Positions 45,480 to 55,287 are shown, numbered from the stretch's first letter. The stretch: DNA of 64,000 bases from Rhizobium sp. SG_E_25_P2 (GCF_029892285.1 NZ_JARXVM010000019.1:1-64000), one strand, 5' to 3'. Notes: a model not told the origin generated them from the sequence alone. Made by a program: numbers and translations.

Positions 45480-48182
45480 TCAGCTCTCCTTCGTCTTGGA
45501 TTTCGCGGCCGCCTTGGGCTTGGCTGCCGTCTTTGGCTTGGTTGCGGCCTTGGCTTTGGCCGGGGCCTTTTTAGGTGTTTCGTCGCCATCGGCGGCGACG
45601 GCCTTCTTTGCGGGGGCTTTCTTCGGCGCAGCCTTTTTGGCGGCCGGTTTCTTGCCGACGCCTGCCTTGGCCGCCCGTTCCGCGATCAGGACCAGGGCCT
45701 GTTCGATCGTAACGCTTTGCGGATCCGTGCCCTTGGGAATGGTCGCGTTGACCTTGTCCCAATTGACATAGGGACCGTATTTGCCGTCGCGCACGGTGAT
45801 CTTGCCGCCATCGGGATGGTCGCCCAATTCCTTCAGCGCTGCGGGCGCCGAGCGGCCGCGACCGGGGCCCTTGGCGGCCTTGTCGGCGATCACCGAGACG
45901 GCGCGGTTGAGGCCGATCGAGAACACGTCCTCGACGCTTTCGAGATTGGCGTAGCCGCCGTCATGCAACAGGAATGGCCCGTAGCGACCGATGCCGGCGG
46001 AAATCATCTTGCCGGTTTCGGGATGCTGGCCGACATCGCGCGGCAGGTTGAGAAGCGCGAGCGCCTTTTCATGATCCATGCTGTCGGGCGTCCAGCCCTT
46101 GGGCAGGCTGGCGCGCTTGGCTTCCTTGCCGTCGCCGCGCTGCACGTAAGGTCCGAACCGGCCCGACCGCAGCGAGATGTCCTCGCCGGTCATCGGGTCG
46201 GCGCCAAAGGAGACGGGTTCGCTCGACACCGAGCCTTCGGCATCCGCCGCATCCGCCGACAATTGCCGGGTGAAATTGCAGTCCGGATAGTTGGAGCAGC
46301 CGATAAAGGCGCCGTATTTGCCGAGCTTCAGCGACAGGCGTCCCGTGCTGCAGACCTGACATGTGCGCGGATCGCCGCCATCGGCGCGGGCCGGAAACAG
46401 CAGCGGCGCGAGCGCCTCGTTCATCGCCTCGATGATGTCGGAGACGCGCAATTCCTTGGTCTGTTCGATCTGTGAGAAGAAGTCCTTCCAGAAATCGCGC
46501 AGCACGTCCTTCCAGTTCAACTCGCCGGCGGAGATGCTGTCGAGCTTCTCCTCGAGCGAGGCGGTGAAATCATACTCCACGTAACGGGTGAAGAAGTTCT
46601 CGAGGAAGGTGGTGACGATACGACCCTTTGCGTCCGGGATCAGCTTGCGCTTGTCGATCGTCACATAACCGCGGTCGCGCAGCGTCGCCAAGGTCGAGGC
46701 GTAGGTGGAGGGACGGCCGATGCCGAGCTCTTCCATGCGCTTGATCAGCGTCGCTTCCGAATAGCGCGGCGGCGGTTCGGTGAAATGCTGGCTGGCGTCG
46801 ATCTTTTCCTTGGCGAGGCTTTCCTTGGCGCGGATATCCGGCAAGCGGCCGTCTTCCTCCTCGCCGGAATTGTCCTCGATCTCCTCGCGCTGATCGGTAT
46901 AGGCGGCGATGAAGCCGTCGAACTTGATCACCGAGCCGACGGCGCGCAGGCCCGCGACGCGTCCGGCGTTTTCCGCTGTGATTTCAGCGGTGGTGCGCTC
47001 GATATCGGCGCTCGCCATCTGACTGGCGATGCCGCGCTTCCAGATCAGGTCATAGAGACGGAACTGGTCGGCGTCGAGGAACTTGCGCACGCTGTCGGGC
47101 GTACGGTTGAAGTCGGTCGGACGGATCGCTTCGTGGGCTTCCTGGGCGTTTTTCGCCTTGGTGGAGTAGAGACGAGCCTTTTCCGGCACATAGCGGGCGC
47201 CGAATTGCTGGCCGATCGCGCTGCGGGCGGCATCGATGGCTTCCGGCGCCATCTGCACGCCGTCGGTACGCATATAGGTGATGAGACCGGCGACTTCGCC
47301 GCCGATATCCATGCCTTCATAGAGCTTCTGCGCCACCTGCATGGTGCGCGAGGCCGAGAAGCCGAGGCGCGAGGAAGCGGCCTGCTGAAGCGTCGAGGTG
47401 GTGAAGGGCGGCGAGGGATTGCGCTTGACGGGCTTGGCTTCGATGCTGTCGACGCGATAGGCTGCGCCTTCGAGCATGGATTTCAGGTCTTTCGCCTGAA
47501 CGCCGTCGCCGATGGAGTTCTTCTGCAGTCTCTTGCCGTCTGCTGAAACGAGGCGCGCTTCGAATGTGTCGTTGCGCGGGGTGCGCAGGAGCGCCACGAT
47601 GTTCCAGTATTCTTCCGTGACGAAGCGCTCGATCTCGGTTTCCCGATCGCAGACCAGTCTCAGCGCCACCGACTGCACGCGGCCTGCCGAGCGGGCGCCC
47701 GGAAGCTTGCGCCAGAGAACCGGCGACAGGTTGAAACCGACCAGATAATCCAGCGCGCGGCGGGCGAGATAGGCGTTGACCAAAGGCGCGTCGATATCGC
47801 GCGGATCGGCCATCGCATCGAGCACCGCCTTTTTGGTGATGGCGTTGAACACTACGCGCTTGACCGGCTTGTCGCCGATGACCTTCTTCTTCTTGAGAAT
47901 GTCGAGCACGTGCCAGGAAATCGCTTCGCCTTCGCGATCCGGGTCGGTTGCGAGAAACAGTCCGTCGGACTTCTTCACCGCTTCGGCGATTTCATTGAGC
48001 CGCTTCTGCGAGGCGGCGTCGACTTCCCAGCTCATTTCGAAATCTTCGTCCGGGCGCACCGAGCCGTCCTTCGCGGGAAGATCGCGCACATGGCCGAAAG
48101 AGGCGAGAACCGTGTAGTTCGAACCAAGATATTTGTTGATTGTCTTTGCCTTCGCAGGCGATTCCACCACCACTACATTCAT
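45480..48182 (-). CDS. topA: DNA topoisomerase I (type IA)
   Basis: A 900-aa topoisomerase that relaxes negative supercoils by cutting one strand. The Toprim domain starts MNVVVVESPAKAKTINKYLG and has FLATDPDREGEAISWH near 86-101; the catalytic tyrosine is in GLITYMRTDGVQ near 303-314. Zinc-ribbon repeats follow (CQVCSTGRLSLKLGKYGAFIGCSNYPDCNFTRQ contains four cysteines), then repeated FGPYVQRGD/YGPFLLHDGGY/YGPYVNWDK modules, and a lysine-alanine-proline tail (AAKKAAPKKAPAKKA) that binds DNA, as is usual in alphaproteobacteria. The start at 48182 has GGCGGA 9 bases upstream; ATG 48191 is a possible alternative. Confidence 0.96.
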   Translation of the reverse strand: MNVVVVESPAKAKTINKYLGSNYTVLASFGHVRDLPAKDGSVRPDEDFEMSWEVDAASQKRLNEIAEAVKKSDGLFLATDPDREGEAISWHVLDILKKKKVIGDKPVKRVVFNAITKKAVLDAMADPRDIDAPLVNAYLARRALDYLVGFNLSPVLWRKLPGARSAGRVQSVALRLVCDRETEIERFVTEEYWNIVALLRTPRNDTFEARLVSADGKRLQKNSIGDGVQAKDLKSMLEGAAYRVDSIEAKPVKRNPSPPFTTSTLQQAASSRLGFSASRTMQVAQKLYEGMDIGGEVAGLITYMRTDGVQMAPEAIDAARSAIGQQFGARYVPEKARLYSTKAKNAQEAHEAIRPTDFNRTPDSVRKFLDADQFRLYDLIWKRGIASQMASADIERTTAEITAENAGRVAGLRAVGSVIKFDGFIAAYTDQREEIEDNSGEEEDGRLPDIRAKESLAKEKIDASQHFTEPPPRYSEATLIKRMEELGIGRPSTYASTLATLRDRGYVTIDKRKLIPDAKGRIVTTFLENFFTRYVEYDFTASLEEKLDSISAGELNWKDVLRDFWKDFFSQIEQTKELRVSDIIEAMNEALAPLLFPARADGGDPRTCQVCSTGRLSLKLGKYGAFIGCSNYPDCNFTRQLSADAADAEGSVSSEPVSFGADPMTGEDISLRSGRFGPYVQRGDGKEAKRASLPKGWTPDSMDHEKALALLNLPRDVGQHPETGKMISAGIGRYGPFLLHDGGYANLESVEDVFSIGLNRAVSVIADKAAKGPGRGRSAPAALKELGDHPDGGKITVRDGKYGPYVNWDKVNATIPKGTDPQSVTIEQALVLIAERAAKAGVGKKPAAKKAAPKKAPAKKAVAADGDETPKKAPAKAKAATKPKTAAKPKAAAKSKTKES

Positions 48183-48476
48183 TATCGACATTCCGCCTGA
48201 CGGCTTCAGATTGTGGTTTTGTTGACCCTCTCGCCGATGACGAGCGGGAAATCTTGCTGGCATCCTGACCAGACTTCGCCGCGCTTATAGCCTTGCATAG
48301 CCCGGCAATGCAATCCATGGGCCAGACAAACCTTTTGAAGCCTCTCGAACCGCGGATACAACGCGTTACAACCAGAAAATGATATGCAATTCGTTGCAAT
48401 CTGAAATCAATCAATTATACTAACCTTAAGTGAGTGCATGATGTAATTGCTATCAAAGGTAGAGGCTGGTTGTGCG

Positions 48477-48701
48477 ATGGATAGACGGATGGACGCGAAT
48501 GCCACAACGGTGGCGACCTCTTGGGAGCGCCTCTCTTACATCAAGCAGATGCTGGCGGAATTATCCCAGGTGGCGCGGGCCGAGCGCGCTGACCTGCTGG
48601 TCTATCTGATCGAAATGGCGTTCACCGAGGCGGGCGACATGCTTGAGGCCAGCCCGCGTCAGGCCATATCAAGAGAGACCAGCCCGCCGGGATGGCGGTA
48701 G
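48477..48701 (+). CDS. Small conserved-looking protein, 74 aa
   Basis: A 74-aa cytoplasmic protein reading MDRRMDANATTVATSWERLSY then an amphipathic helix pair (IKQMLAELSQVARAERADLLVYLIEMAFTEAGDML). It resembles short helical proteins of unknown function found in Hyphomicrobiales. The composition is protein-like, though the ribosome-binding site (AGAGG, 11 bases upstream) is weak. Its last 43 bases overlap the 3' end of dprA on the other strand. The 294 bases upstream, to topA, hold no other gene and are AT-rich near 48360-48460, which must contain divergent promoters. Confidence 0.6.
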   Translation: MDRRMDANATTVATSWERLSYIKQMLAELSQVARAERADLLVYLIEMAFTEAGDMLEASPRQAISRETSPPGWR

Positions 48702-49801
48702 AGCCGGCCGGCGAGATCGAGTTCAAGGAGAACCAGATAGACTGTCTGCGCCGATGCGCCGGTGTGACGGATGACATCGTCGATCTCGACCGGGCTCGGT
48801 CCGAGCGCATCGATGATCCGTTGCCGATCGCTGTCGGACGGCGGCGGCAGATGTGCGCCATCGCCTTCGCGCGGCGGCTCCTGCGCTTCCGGCGGTGAAA
48901 ACAGGTCGCGCTCGGTGATCGGGGCCATGGCGCGGATCACGTCTTGCAGTTCGGTGACGATCTGCGCGCCGTCCTTGATTAGGCCATTGGCGCCCTTGCA
49001 GCGCGGATCGAGAGGCGAGCCGGGCGCAGCGAAGACCAGACGACCGAAATCGGCGGCGTAACGGGCTGTGATCAGCGATCCCGAGCGTTCCGCCGCCTCC
49101 ACCACCACCAGTCCCAGGCCGATGCCGGCGATCAGGCGGTTGCGGCGAGGAAAATCGCGGGCGCGCGGCTCCCAGCCGAACGGCATTTCGCTGACGGCTG
49201 CGCCGCCGTGTTCGATAATGTCGCGCAGAAGATCGAGATTCTCAGGCGGGTAGGGGCGATCGAGACCGCCGGCCAGAATGGCGATCGTGCCGGTGTCGAG
49301 ACTGGCGCGATGGGCGGCGGCGTCGATACCGCGCGCCAGGCCGGACACGACAGCGTAATTGGCGCGACCCAATTCTCTGGCAATCAGGCTCGCGAATTTG
49401 GCGCCCGCCACCGAACAGTTGCGCGAACCGACCACGCCGACCGCGACATTGCGCAAGACCTGCGGATCGCCTTCAACCGCGATCAGCGGCGGGGCCGCCT
49501 CGATCTGCCGCAGCGCTTGCGGATAATCCGGCTCGCCGATGCCGATGAAGCGTGCGCCGCGTCGGGCGGCTTCGTTCAGTTCGGCTTCCGCCTCCTCACG
49601 ACTCGCCACCCGGATCGGTCGGGTCGATCCGCCGCGCGCCGAAAGTTCCGGCAGCATGTCGAGGGCGGTCTCGGCGGAACCGAAATGATTGATGAGATCG
49701 CGGAAGGTCGCAGGCCCGACATTGTCGGAGCGGATCAGCCTCAGCCAGGCGATCCTTTGTCGGTCGGAGAGCGCTATTCCCTTGGCGCTCCCCTGGGACA
49801 T
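48659..49801 (-). CDS. dprA: DNA-processing protein DprA
   Basis: A 380-aa DprA/Smf protein, which loads RecA on incoming single-stranded DNA during natural transformation. The N-terminal SAM-like region (RQRIAWLRLIRSDNVGPATFRDLINHFG at 14-41) precedes the Rossmann fold with VGVVGSRNCSVAGAKFA near 121-137, VVSGLARGIDAAAHRASLDTG, ILAGGLDRPYPPEN and RNRLIAGIGLGLVVVEAAERSGSLITARYA. A C-terminal winged helix (QRIIDALGPSPVEIDDVIRHTGASAQTVYLVLLELDL) is present. The adjacent plsY gene ends just upstream. Presence does not prove that the organism is competent. Confidence 0.94.
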   Translation of the reverse strand: MSQGSAKGIALSDRQRIAWLRLIRSDNVGPATFRDLINHFGSAETALDMLPELSARGGSTRPIRVASREEAEAELNEAARRGARFIGIGEPDYPQALRQIEAAPPLIAVEGDPQVLRNVAVGVVGSRNCSVAGAKFASLIARELGRANYAVVSGLARGIDAAAHRASLDTGTIAILAGGLDRPYPPENLDLLRDIIEHGGAAVSEMPFGWEPRARDFPRRNRLIAGIGLGLVVVEAAERSGSLITARYAADFGRLVFAAPGSPLDPRCKGANGLIKDGAQIVTELQDVIRAMAPITERDLFSPPEAQEPPREGDGAHLPPPSDSDRQRIIDALGPSPVEIDDVIRHTGASAQTVYLVLLELDLAGRLYRHPGGLVSLDMA

Positions 49802-49807
49802 GGAGCC

Positions 49808-50425
49808 TTACCCCTTCTTGCCGATCTTGCTTTCCGTGCCCGACAGCAGCCGGGAAATATTGGCGTGATGCTTGGCGTAGGCGATGACCGTCATGACGGC
49901 CGCAACAGCGGCGATCTTTGGATCTCCGGTCAGATATTGCACCACCGGCACAACCAGCATTGCAACCAGAGCGGATAAAGAAGAGTAACGCGTGATGGCG
50001 GCCGTTGCAATCCAGACCAGCAGAAAAAGCAGACCCATCCGCCAGTTGAGGCCGAACATCACGCCGATATAGGTGGCGACGCCCTTGCCGCCCTTGAAGC
50101 CCAGCCAAACCGGGGCGATATGGCCGACAAAGGCTGCGAAACCGGCGATCACGCCCGCTTCGACCCCGAGGAAGGCGTAGGCGAAGGCTGCGGGAACCGT
50201 GCCCTTGAGCGCGTCGAGCAGCAGCGTGGCGGCCGCCAGCTTCTTGTTGCCGGTGCGCAGCACATTGGTCGCGCCGATATTGCCCGAACCGATCGAGCGG
50301 ACATCGCCGAGGCCGGCGAGCCTGGTCAGGAGCAGGCCGAAGGGAACAGAGCCCGAGAGATAGCCGAGAATGAGGGCGATGAGCGCGGGCATGGCCGCGA
50401 TGTTCCAGGTGGTGAGCGAATCCAT
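49808..50425 (-). CDS. plsY: Glycerol-3-phosphate acyltransferase PlsY
   Basis: A 205-aa inner-membrane enzyme that acylates glycerol-3-phosphate with acyl-phosphate, the first step of phospholipid synthesis. Conserved motifs are [14 protein letters not shown] near 20-33, [12 protein letters not shown] near 46-57 and [16 protein letters not shown] near 107-122. Five or so membrane helices are visible. The start at 50425 ([13 protein letters not shown]) has AGGGGG upstream; a longer frame to 50518 is rejected. It lies 6 bases before dprA and downstream of the pyrB-pyrC pair, an order conserved in Hyphomicrobiales. Confidence 0.94.
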   Translation of the reverse strand: MDSLTTWNIAAMPALIALILGYLSGSVPFGLLLTRLAGLGDVRSIGSGNIGATNVLRTGNKKLAAATLLLDALKGTVPAAFAYAFLGVEAGVIAGFAAFVGHIAPVWLGFKGGKGVATYIGVMFGLNWRMGLLFLLVWIATAAITRYSSLSALVAMLVVPVVQYLTGDPKIAAVAAVMTVIAYAKHHANISRLLSGTESKIGKKG

Positions 50426-50566
50426 GCGATCCCCCTCTAATAGATGGTCTATGCGCCGGTATTTAGCGCGAAATCCCGCGTCGCGATAGCCGACGAGGTT
50501 ATCGCGGCCAACGATCAACCGGCAAAAGCTATGATATCGGGCGAGCCCGCCGGCCCGCCGTGGTCG

Positions 50567-51853
50567 TTACGCGCCGAACACCTGCTTGCCGCCCACATAG
50601 GTCGCCACCGCCCGGCCCGAGAAGCGGGCGTTTTCGAACGGTGTGTTTTTGGAGCGGGAAATCAGGTCTTCCTTGATGCAGAGCCAGGGCTCGTCGAGAT
50701 CGATCAGCGTCACATCCGCCGGCGCGCCCGGCTTCAGCGTGCCGCCCGGCAGGCCGAAGATCTGGGCGGGGCGAGTGGAGAGCGCGTCGATCAGGCGTTT
50801 GAGCGAGACGGAACCGTCGTGATGCAATCTCAACGCGGCCGATAACAGTGTTTCCAACCCAATGGCGCCATCGGCGGCTTCGGCGAAAGGCAGGCGCTTG
50901 GTGTCGACATCCTGCGGATCATGCGAGGAGACGATGATGTCGATATCGCCGCGCGACAAGGCCTCGACCATGCCGACGCGATCATCCTCGGAGCGGAGCG
51001 GCGGATAGAGCTTGAAGAAGCTTCTATATTCGCCGATGTCGTTTTCATTGAGCGCGAGATTGTTGATCGACACGGCGCAGGTGGCGCGGGCGCCGCGTTC
51101 GCGGGCGAGTTTGACGGCGTCCACCGAGCCGGGAACCGAGAGTTGGGCGGCGTGATAACGTCCGCGGGTGAGTGCGGCGACGCGGAGATCGCGCTCGAGA
51201 GGGATGATCTCGGCCTCGCGCGGAATGCCCGAGAGGCCCAGCCAGCTTGCGAGCAGGCCTTCATTCATCACGCCTTCGGAGCCCAGATATTTGTCGCGGG
51301 CTTCGAGCGCGATCACCGCGTCGAAATCCCGGGCATAAGTGAGCGCCCGGCGCAGCACCTGGGTGTTGTGCAGCGACTTGCGGCCATTGGTGAAGGCCAC
51401 GGCGCCCGCCTCTTTCAACAGGCCGATTTCGGTCATCTCGTCGCCGGTCAGGCCCTTGGTCAGCGCAGCGGCCGGATAGATGCGGACCGGCGAGGCGTCG
51501 CGCGCCATCTTGCGCACGAATTCGACCAGCGCGATGTCGTCGATGACGGGGTCGGTGTCCGGCATCATGATGAAGGAGGTGACGCCGCCGGCGGCTGCGG
51601 CGCGACCGGCCGAGGCGATGGTTTCCCGATGCTCGCCGCCCGGCTCGCCGGTGAAAACGCGGGCATCGATGAGGCCAGGCGTTGCGATAAGGCCGTGGCA
51701 ATTGCGGATCACCGCGCCCTCAGGCGCGCCCTGGTTCAGCGCGTCCTTGCCGCTGGCTGCGATCACGCCGTCCTGGATGACGATGGCGCCGAGTTCGTCC
51801 ATGTCGCGGGAGGGGTCGATGATGCGGACCCGATCGAGGATCGTGACGCTCAT
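50567..51853 (-). CDS. Dihydroorotase-like protein lacking the catalytic zinc ligands
   Basis: A 428-aa amidohydrolase-fold protein in the pyrC position. Active dihydroorotases carry D-x-H-x-H before REPG; here the segment reads [19 protein letters not shown] (about 57-75), so both histidines are lost. The later T-D-H-A-P-H motif is also replaced, by [17 protein letters not shown] near 304-320. It is therefore probably the non-catalytic PyrC-like subunit that some bacteria use to assemble aspartate transcarbamoylase. Its ATG overlaps the pyrB stop by 4 bases, supporting a stoichiometric partnership. A catalytic dihydroorotase must be encoded elsewhere. Confidence 0.9.
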   Translation of the reverse strand: MSVTILDRVRIIDPSRDMDELGAIVIQDGVIAASGKDALNQGAPEGAVIRNCHGLIATPGLIDARVFTGEPGGEHRETIASAGRAAAAGGVTSFIMMPDTDPVIDDIALVEFVRKMARDASPVRIYPAAALTKGLTGDEMTEIGLLKEAGAVAFTNGRKSLHNTQVLRRALTYARDFDAVIALEARDKYLGSEGVMNEGLLASWLGLSGIPREAEIIPLERDLRVAALTRGRYHAAQLSVPGSVDAVKLARERGARATCAVSINNLALNENDIGEYRSFFKLYPPLRSEDDRVGMVEALSRGDIDIIVSSHDPQDVDTKRLPFAEAADGAIGLETLLSAALRLHHDGSVSLKRLIDALSTRPAQIFGLPGGTLKPGAPADVTLIDLDEPWLCIKEDLISRSKNTPFENARFSGRAVATYVGGKQVFGA

Positions 51854-52791
51854 GCGCGTTCTCCCTTGTTCTGGCTGATCAGCAGGGCTTCCATCACCGC
51901 CATGCGCACGGCGACGCCCATTTCCACCTGTTCGCCGATCACGCTTTGCGGACCATCGGCGATCTCAGAGGCGATCTCGACGCCGCGATTCATCGGGCCG
52001 GGATGCATGACCAGGGCATCTTCCTTGGCCGCCTTCAGCTTTTCGGCGTCGAGGCCGTAATGGTGGAAATATTCGCGCACCGAGGGCACGAAGGATCCGG
52101 CCATGCGCTCGCGCTGCAGCCTGAGCATCATCACCACATCGGCGTCCTTCAGCCCTTCCTTCATATCGTGGAAGACTTCGCAGCCCATATCGGCGATGCC
52201 GGAGGGCAGAAGCGTCGAGGGCGCGACGACGCGGACGCGCGCGCCCATGGCGTTGAGCAGCAGGATATTGGAGCGCGCCACGCGCGAATGCAGCACGTCG
52301 CCGCAGATGGCGACGATGATGCGCGACAGCTTGCCCTTGGCGCGGCGGATGGTCAGCGCGTCCAGGAGCGCCTGCGTCGGATGCTCATGCTGGCCATCGC
52401 CGGCATTGATGACGGAGCAGGACACTTTCTGCGCCAGAAGGGCGGCGGCGCCGGCGGCGGAATGGCGGATCACCAGCACATCGGGGCGCATGGCGTTCAG
52501 CGTCATCGCCGTGTCGATCAGCGTTTCGCCTTTCTTCACCGAGGAATTGCCGACCGACATATTCATGACGTCGGCGCCCAGCCGCTTGCCCGCGAGCTCG
52601 AAACTGCTCTGGGTGCGGGTGGAGGCTTCGAAGAACAGATTGATCTGGGTGAGGCCCCGAAGCGTCGACGTCTTCTTTTCCCGCTGCCGGGAAATCTTGA
52701 CGGCCTCGTCGGCCTTGTCGAGGAGAAATCCGATATCGAGCTCGTTCAATCCCTTGATGCCGAGCAGATGGCGGTGCGGAAAAAAGACCAT
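51850..52791 (-). CDS. pyrB: Aspartate carbamoyltransferase catalytic subunit
   Basis: A 313-aa enzyme that makes N-carbamoyl-aspartate from carbamoyl phosphate and aspartate, the committed step of pyrimidine synthesis. The carbamoyl-phosphate site [20 protein letters not shown] lies near 53-72, with [12 protein letters not shown] near 84-95, [15 protein letters not shown] near 130-144 and [17 protein letters not shown] near 217-233. The C-terminus has [20 protein letters not shown]. The start at 52791 ([15 protein letters not shown]) is preferred, with GAAGGA upstream; a longer frame to 52848 reads into non-conserved sequence. It overlaps the pyrC-like gene and leads the operon. Confidence 0.96.
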   Translation of the reverse strand: MVFFPHRHLLGIKGLNELDIGFLLDKADEAVKISRQREKKTSTLRGLTQINLFFEASTRTQSSFELAGKRLGADVMNMSVGNSSVKKGETLIDTAMTLNAMRPDVLVIRHSAAGAAALLAQKVSCSVINAGDGQHEHPTQALLDALTIRRAKGKLSRIIVAICGDVLHSRVARSNILLLNAMGARVRVVAPSTLLPSGIADMGCEVFHDMKEGLKDADVVMMLRLQRERMAGSFVPSVREYFHHYGLDAEKLKAAKEDALVMHPGPMNRGVEIASEIADGPQSVIGEQVEMGVAVRMAVMEALLISQNKGERA

Positions 52792-52893
52792 GCGGCGCGT
52801 CCTTCCTGAATTTTCACGGTCTATAGGGGGCGACCGCATCAGGAGCAAGGCGGGAAGGGCGGAAAAATCGGCCCGTCCCCAGCCGGAGCGAGG

Positions 52894-53775
52894 TTATTTC
52901 AGCACGAGCAGGCCGGAGACGATGATGATGGCGGCGCCGGCGATGGTGTAGGCGTCGATGCCGGTGTTGAACAGAAGATAGCTGATCAGCGTGCCCCAGA
53001 CGATCTGGCTATATTGCGTCGGGGCCACCAGCGAGGGTTCGCCGAGCCGGAAGGCGCGCACCAGGAATATGCTGCCGCCAACGATCGCCGCGCCGCCCGC
53101 AAAGAAAGTCGCGGCGGCAGGCAGGGTCAACGGCTTCCATTCTCCGCTATAGGCGAGATAGGCGCCGGCGCCGATGGCCAGCAGCAGCGCCGGCGCGAAA
53201 GCGAGCGCCGTGTCCGATTCGTCGGGATGCGCTTTCTTCACCATCAGCAGCGTGACGGAGAACAGGCAGGCCGAGCCGATGGCGGCCAGATGACCTGAGG
53301 TAAACTCGCCGGCGCCGGGGCGGAGCGCCACGATCACGCCGATGAAGCCGAGCACCACGCCGGCCCAGGCGATCCGCGTCAGCCGCTCCTTGAAAACGAG
53401 ATAAGACATCACCGCCACGAGGATCGGCGACATGAAGGCGATCACATAGGCTTCCGGCATGGGAATGGTGGCGAAGGCGTAATAGATCAGCGCCGTCTCG
53501 ACCGCCAGCAACAGGGCGCGCAGATAGGTGAAGACAGGCTGGCGCGGAATGACGCTTTTCACCCGCCCGCTTGCCCCGGCGACGACCAGAAGGATGAGCG
53601 CCGCCGAAATCTCCAGCATCAGCGTCACCTGCGCCAAGGCGTAAGCGCCGCTCTGCAGCTTCACCGTGGCGTCGGCCAGAGTAAACGTCGCGTAGGAGGC
53701 AAGCCCGATCAGGGCGGCTTTCAACTTGACGGCTGGGACGGACGGTATGGCGGGCTTGGCGGCGAGGTCGGACAT
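52894..53775 (-). CDS. EamA/DMT-family transporter
   Basis: A 293-aa inner-membrane protein with ten hydrophobic helices in two EamA repeats (about 20-145 and 155-290). Features include ATFTLADATVKLQSGAY, MPEAYVIAFMSPILVAVMSYLVFKERL near 111-137 and WAGVVLGFIGVIVALRPGAG, matching the drug/metabolite transporter superfamily. The second repeat ends SLVAPTQYSQIVWGTLISYLLFNTG. It probably exports a small metabolite; the substrate cannot be told. It is on the minus strand upstream of pyrB with a gap of 102 bases, and a small DUF1328 gene and its terminator lie upstream. Confidence 0.9.
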   Translation of the reverse strand: MSDLAAKPAIPSVPAVKLKAALIGLASYATFTLADATVKLQSGAYALAQVTLMLEISAALILLVVAGASGRVKSVIPRQPVFTYLRALLLAVETALIYYAFATIPMPEAYVIAFMSPILVAVMSYLVFKERLTRIAWAGVVLGFIGVIVALRPGAGEFTSGHLAAIGSACLFSVTLLMVKKAHPDESDTALAFAPALLLAIGAGAYLAYSGEWKPLTLPAAATFFAGGAAIVGGSIFLVRAFRLGEPSLVAPTQYSQIVWGTLISYLLFNTGIDAYTIAGAAIIIVSGLLVLK

Positions 53776-53902
53776 GGATTCTCAGGGGGCTCGAAGGGCG
53801 GGCTCTCGCGAAGGTCGCAAACCGGTTCCGCGCTTTTGCCGGCTCCTCTTGATTCCCCTCCGCATGTACCTGACGGTACGGTCGTTTCCGTCTGGCCACA
53901 AC

Positions 53903-53930
53903 GAGAAAAGCAGGCCCGGAGGCCTGCTTG
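53903..53930 (-). terminator. Terminator of the DUF1328 gene
   Basis: AAGCAGGCC (53908-53916) pairs with GGCCTGCTT (53921-53929) around CGGA. Read on the minus strand the stem is followed by TTTTC. It lies 30 bases past the stop of the small membrane-protein gene. Confidence 0.85.
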
Positions 53931-53960
53931 ACGATTCTGGTGACGACCGTGTCCTCAAGG

Positions 53961-54134
53961 CTACAGAACGAAGCTGCCGGCCATAAAGGCGAGGACCACG
54001 AAAATAAGGAAGATGATCAGCGCCAGAACGAACAAGACCTTGGCGATTCCCGCCGTCGCCGCCGAGACGCCCGAAAAGCCGAGAAAGCCCGAGACGATCG
54101 AAATCAAAAGAAAAATCAGCGCCCATTTCAGCAT
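53961..54134 (-). CDS. DUF1328 (YtjA-type) small membrane protein
   Basis: A 57-aa protein translated by hand from the minus strand: it starts [16 protein letters not shown], continues [16 protein letters not shown] and ends AFMAGSFVL. It consists of two hydrophobic helices with the FLGFSG and GIAK-V segments characteristic of the DUF1328/YtjA family, which sits in the inner membrane; no function is established, though relatives respond to stress. GGAGG lies 6 bases before the start, and a terminator follows the stop. Confidence 0.9.
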   Translation of the reverse strand: MLKWALIFLLISIVSGFLGFSGVSAATAGIAKVLFVLALIIFLIFVVLAFMAGSFVL

Positions 54135-54333
54135 GTGTAGCCTCCATCATGGTTCGCAAACCGAACGTCAGGGAGGCGGATTTGTTCCGGTGCGAACGCA
54201 GATGCGGGCAAGATCCGGCTGGGATGCGAGATGGGGGGCTGGATGAACAATCCAAACTCTGTCGGTTGACGCGGCCATTCGGAGCCGGTTCAAAAGAAGG
54301 AGCCCTTTTCACTTTGCGGAGTGAGTTTCATTG

Positions 54334-54738
54334 ATGACGCCAGCGCCTGGTCGAGCTACAGTGCCGAAGCGGCAACTGAAAAATCGAACGTCATCATTGA
54401 ATACCTATAGAAGCCGCCAGGTTATTTCAAAAGATGAATTTCTTCATGCGCTGACGACTGGTGACGCCAAGATTGTCACCGCCGCAATGATGGACGCGGT
54501 TGATTCGATCGACGATTCATCATGGTTGTTGGAACAGCTGAAGTTTCAGCTCCAAAATAGTAAAGACTATTGGATTGTTGGCACATCGATTGTCGCGCTG
54601 GGCGAGCTTGGGTTATTTCATTCTGATGTCGACCCCAAAGAAATCTACCGGCTCATCGAGCCGTTTGAAGAGAGGGACGGTTTCCGCGATTGGGCGGAGG
54701 ATGCACTGAGTGATCTCCGAATTGCTATGAATGGTTGA
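54334..54738 (+). CDS. Hypothetical helical (HEAT-like) protein, 134 aa
   Basis: A 134-aa acidic protein of unknown function. After a basic N-terminal 25 residues it reads QVISKDEFLHALTTGDAKIVTAAMMDAV, then SSWLLEQLKFQLQNSKDYWIVGTSIVALGELGLF and DPKEIYRLIEPFEERDGFRDWAEDALSDLR. Paired helices of this kind recall HEAT-repeat immunity-type proteins; the motif match is loose. The gene is AT-richer than its neighbours and has no clear ribosome-binding site for ATG 54334; a TTG at 54397 (giving MNTYRSRQV) may be the real start. It is not obviously part of an operon. Confidence 0.5.
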   Translation: MTPAPGRATVPKRQLKNRTSSLNTYRSRQVISKDEFLHALTTGDAKIVTAAMMDAVDSIDDSSWLLEQLKFQLQNSKDYWIVGTSIVALGELGLFHSDVDPKEIYRLIEPFEERDGFRDWAEDALSDLRIAMNG

Positions 54739-54960
54739 GGCCGGTTGAGTGCGCCCAAATGGTCCATGAAGTTAGCGCAATCAAATACTTTCGACCGTGT
54801 TGAAGAACAATTGATGGTGGCGCAGGAAATGTTTCCGCTATACGTCGACGTTGTCCCAACTCCATCGGCGAAGCACACGCGGTCCATCCAAGTCAGCTTT
54901 TCACCGATGTCATATCAGCCAACATTCCCCCACTCGCTAGCGCCCCGCTGAGGAGAAGAG

Positions 54961-55173
54961 ATGTTCTCGCATCGTGTCAGTTTGATCGGCTATTTCTTGA
55001 TCGCCAGCGCCGTATTGACCGCATGGCTGGGCCTGCAATTCGATGACTACTTTGTCTTGTTCGTCAGCGTAAACGCATATGCGATCGGGTTTTTGCTCAT
55101 CATCATCGGCGTTGTCGTCCGTGGCTTCGAACGTATCGAAACAGCCCTTCGAGCGTCCGGGCTTAACGACTAG
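54961..55173 (+). CDS. Small two-helix membrane protein, 70 aa
   Basis: A 70-aa protein with two hydrophobic helices (SLIGYFLIASAVLTAWLGL at 7-25 and VLFVSVNAYAIGFLLIIIGVV near 32-52), then a short charged cytoplasmic end RGFERIETALRASGLND. GAGGAG lies 5 bases before ATG 54961, a strong reason to believe it is translated. I do not recognise the family. It stands alone between a hypothetical gene and tRNA-Arg. The 220 bases before it show only a weak frame at 54745-54951. Confidence 0.65.
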   Translation: MFSHRVSLIGYFLIASAVLTAWLGLQFDDYFVLFVSVNAYAIGFLLIIIGVVVRGFERIETALRASGLND

Positions 55174-55210
55174 GCTGCACGAACGTACCGCGATCAAGCA
55201 ATGAAATAAA

Positions 55211-55287
<77 letters not shown>

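Noticed and set aside
54745-54951. 68-codon plus-strand frame before the two-helix membrane protein
   Set aside because: It needs a TTG start with no ribosome-binding site, and its sequence resembles nothing known; the support is too thin to list it as a gene.
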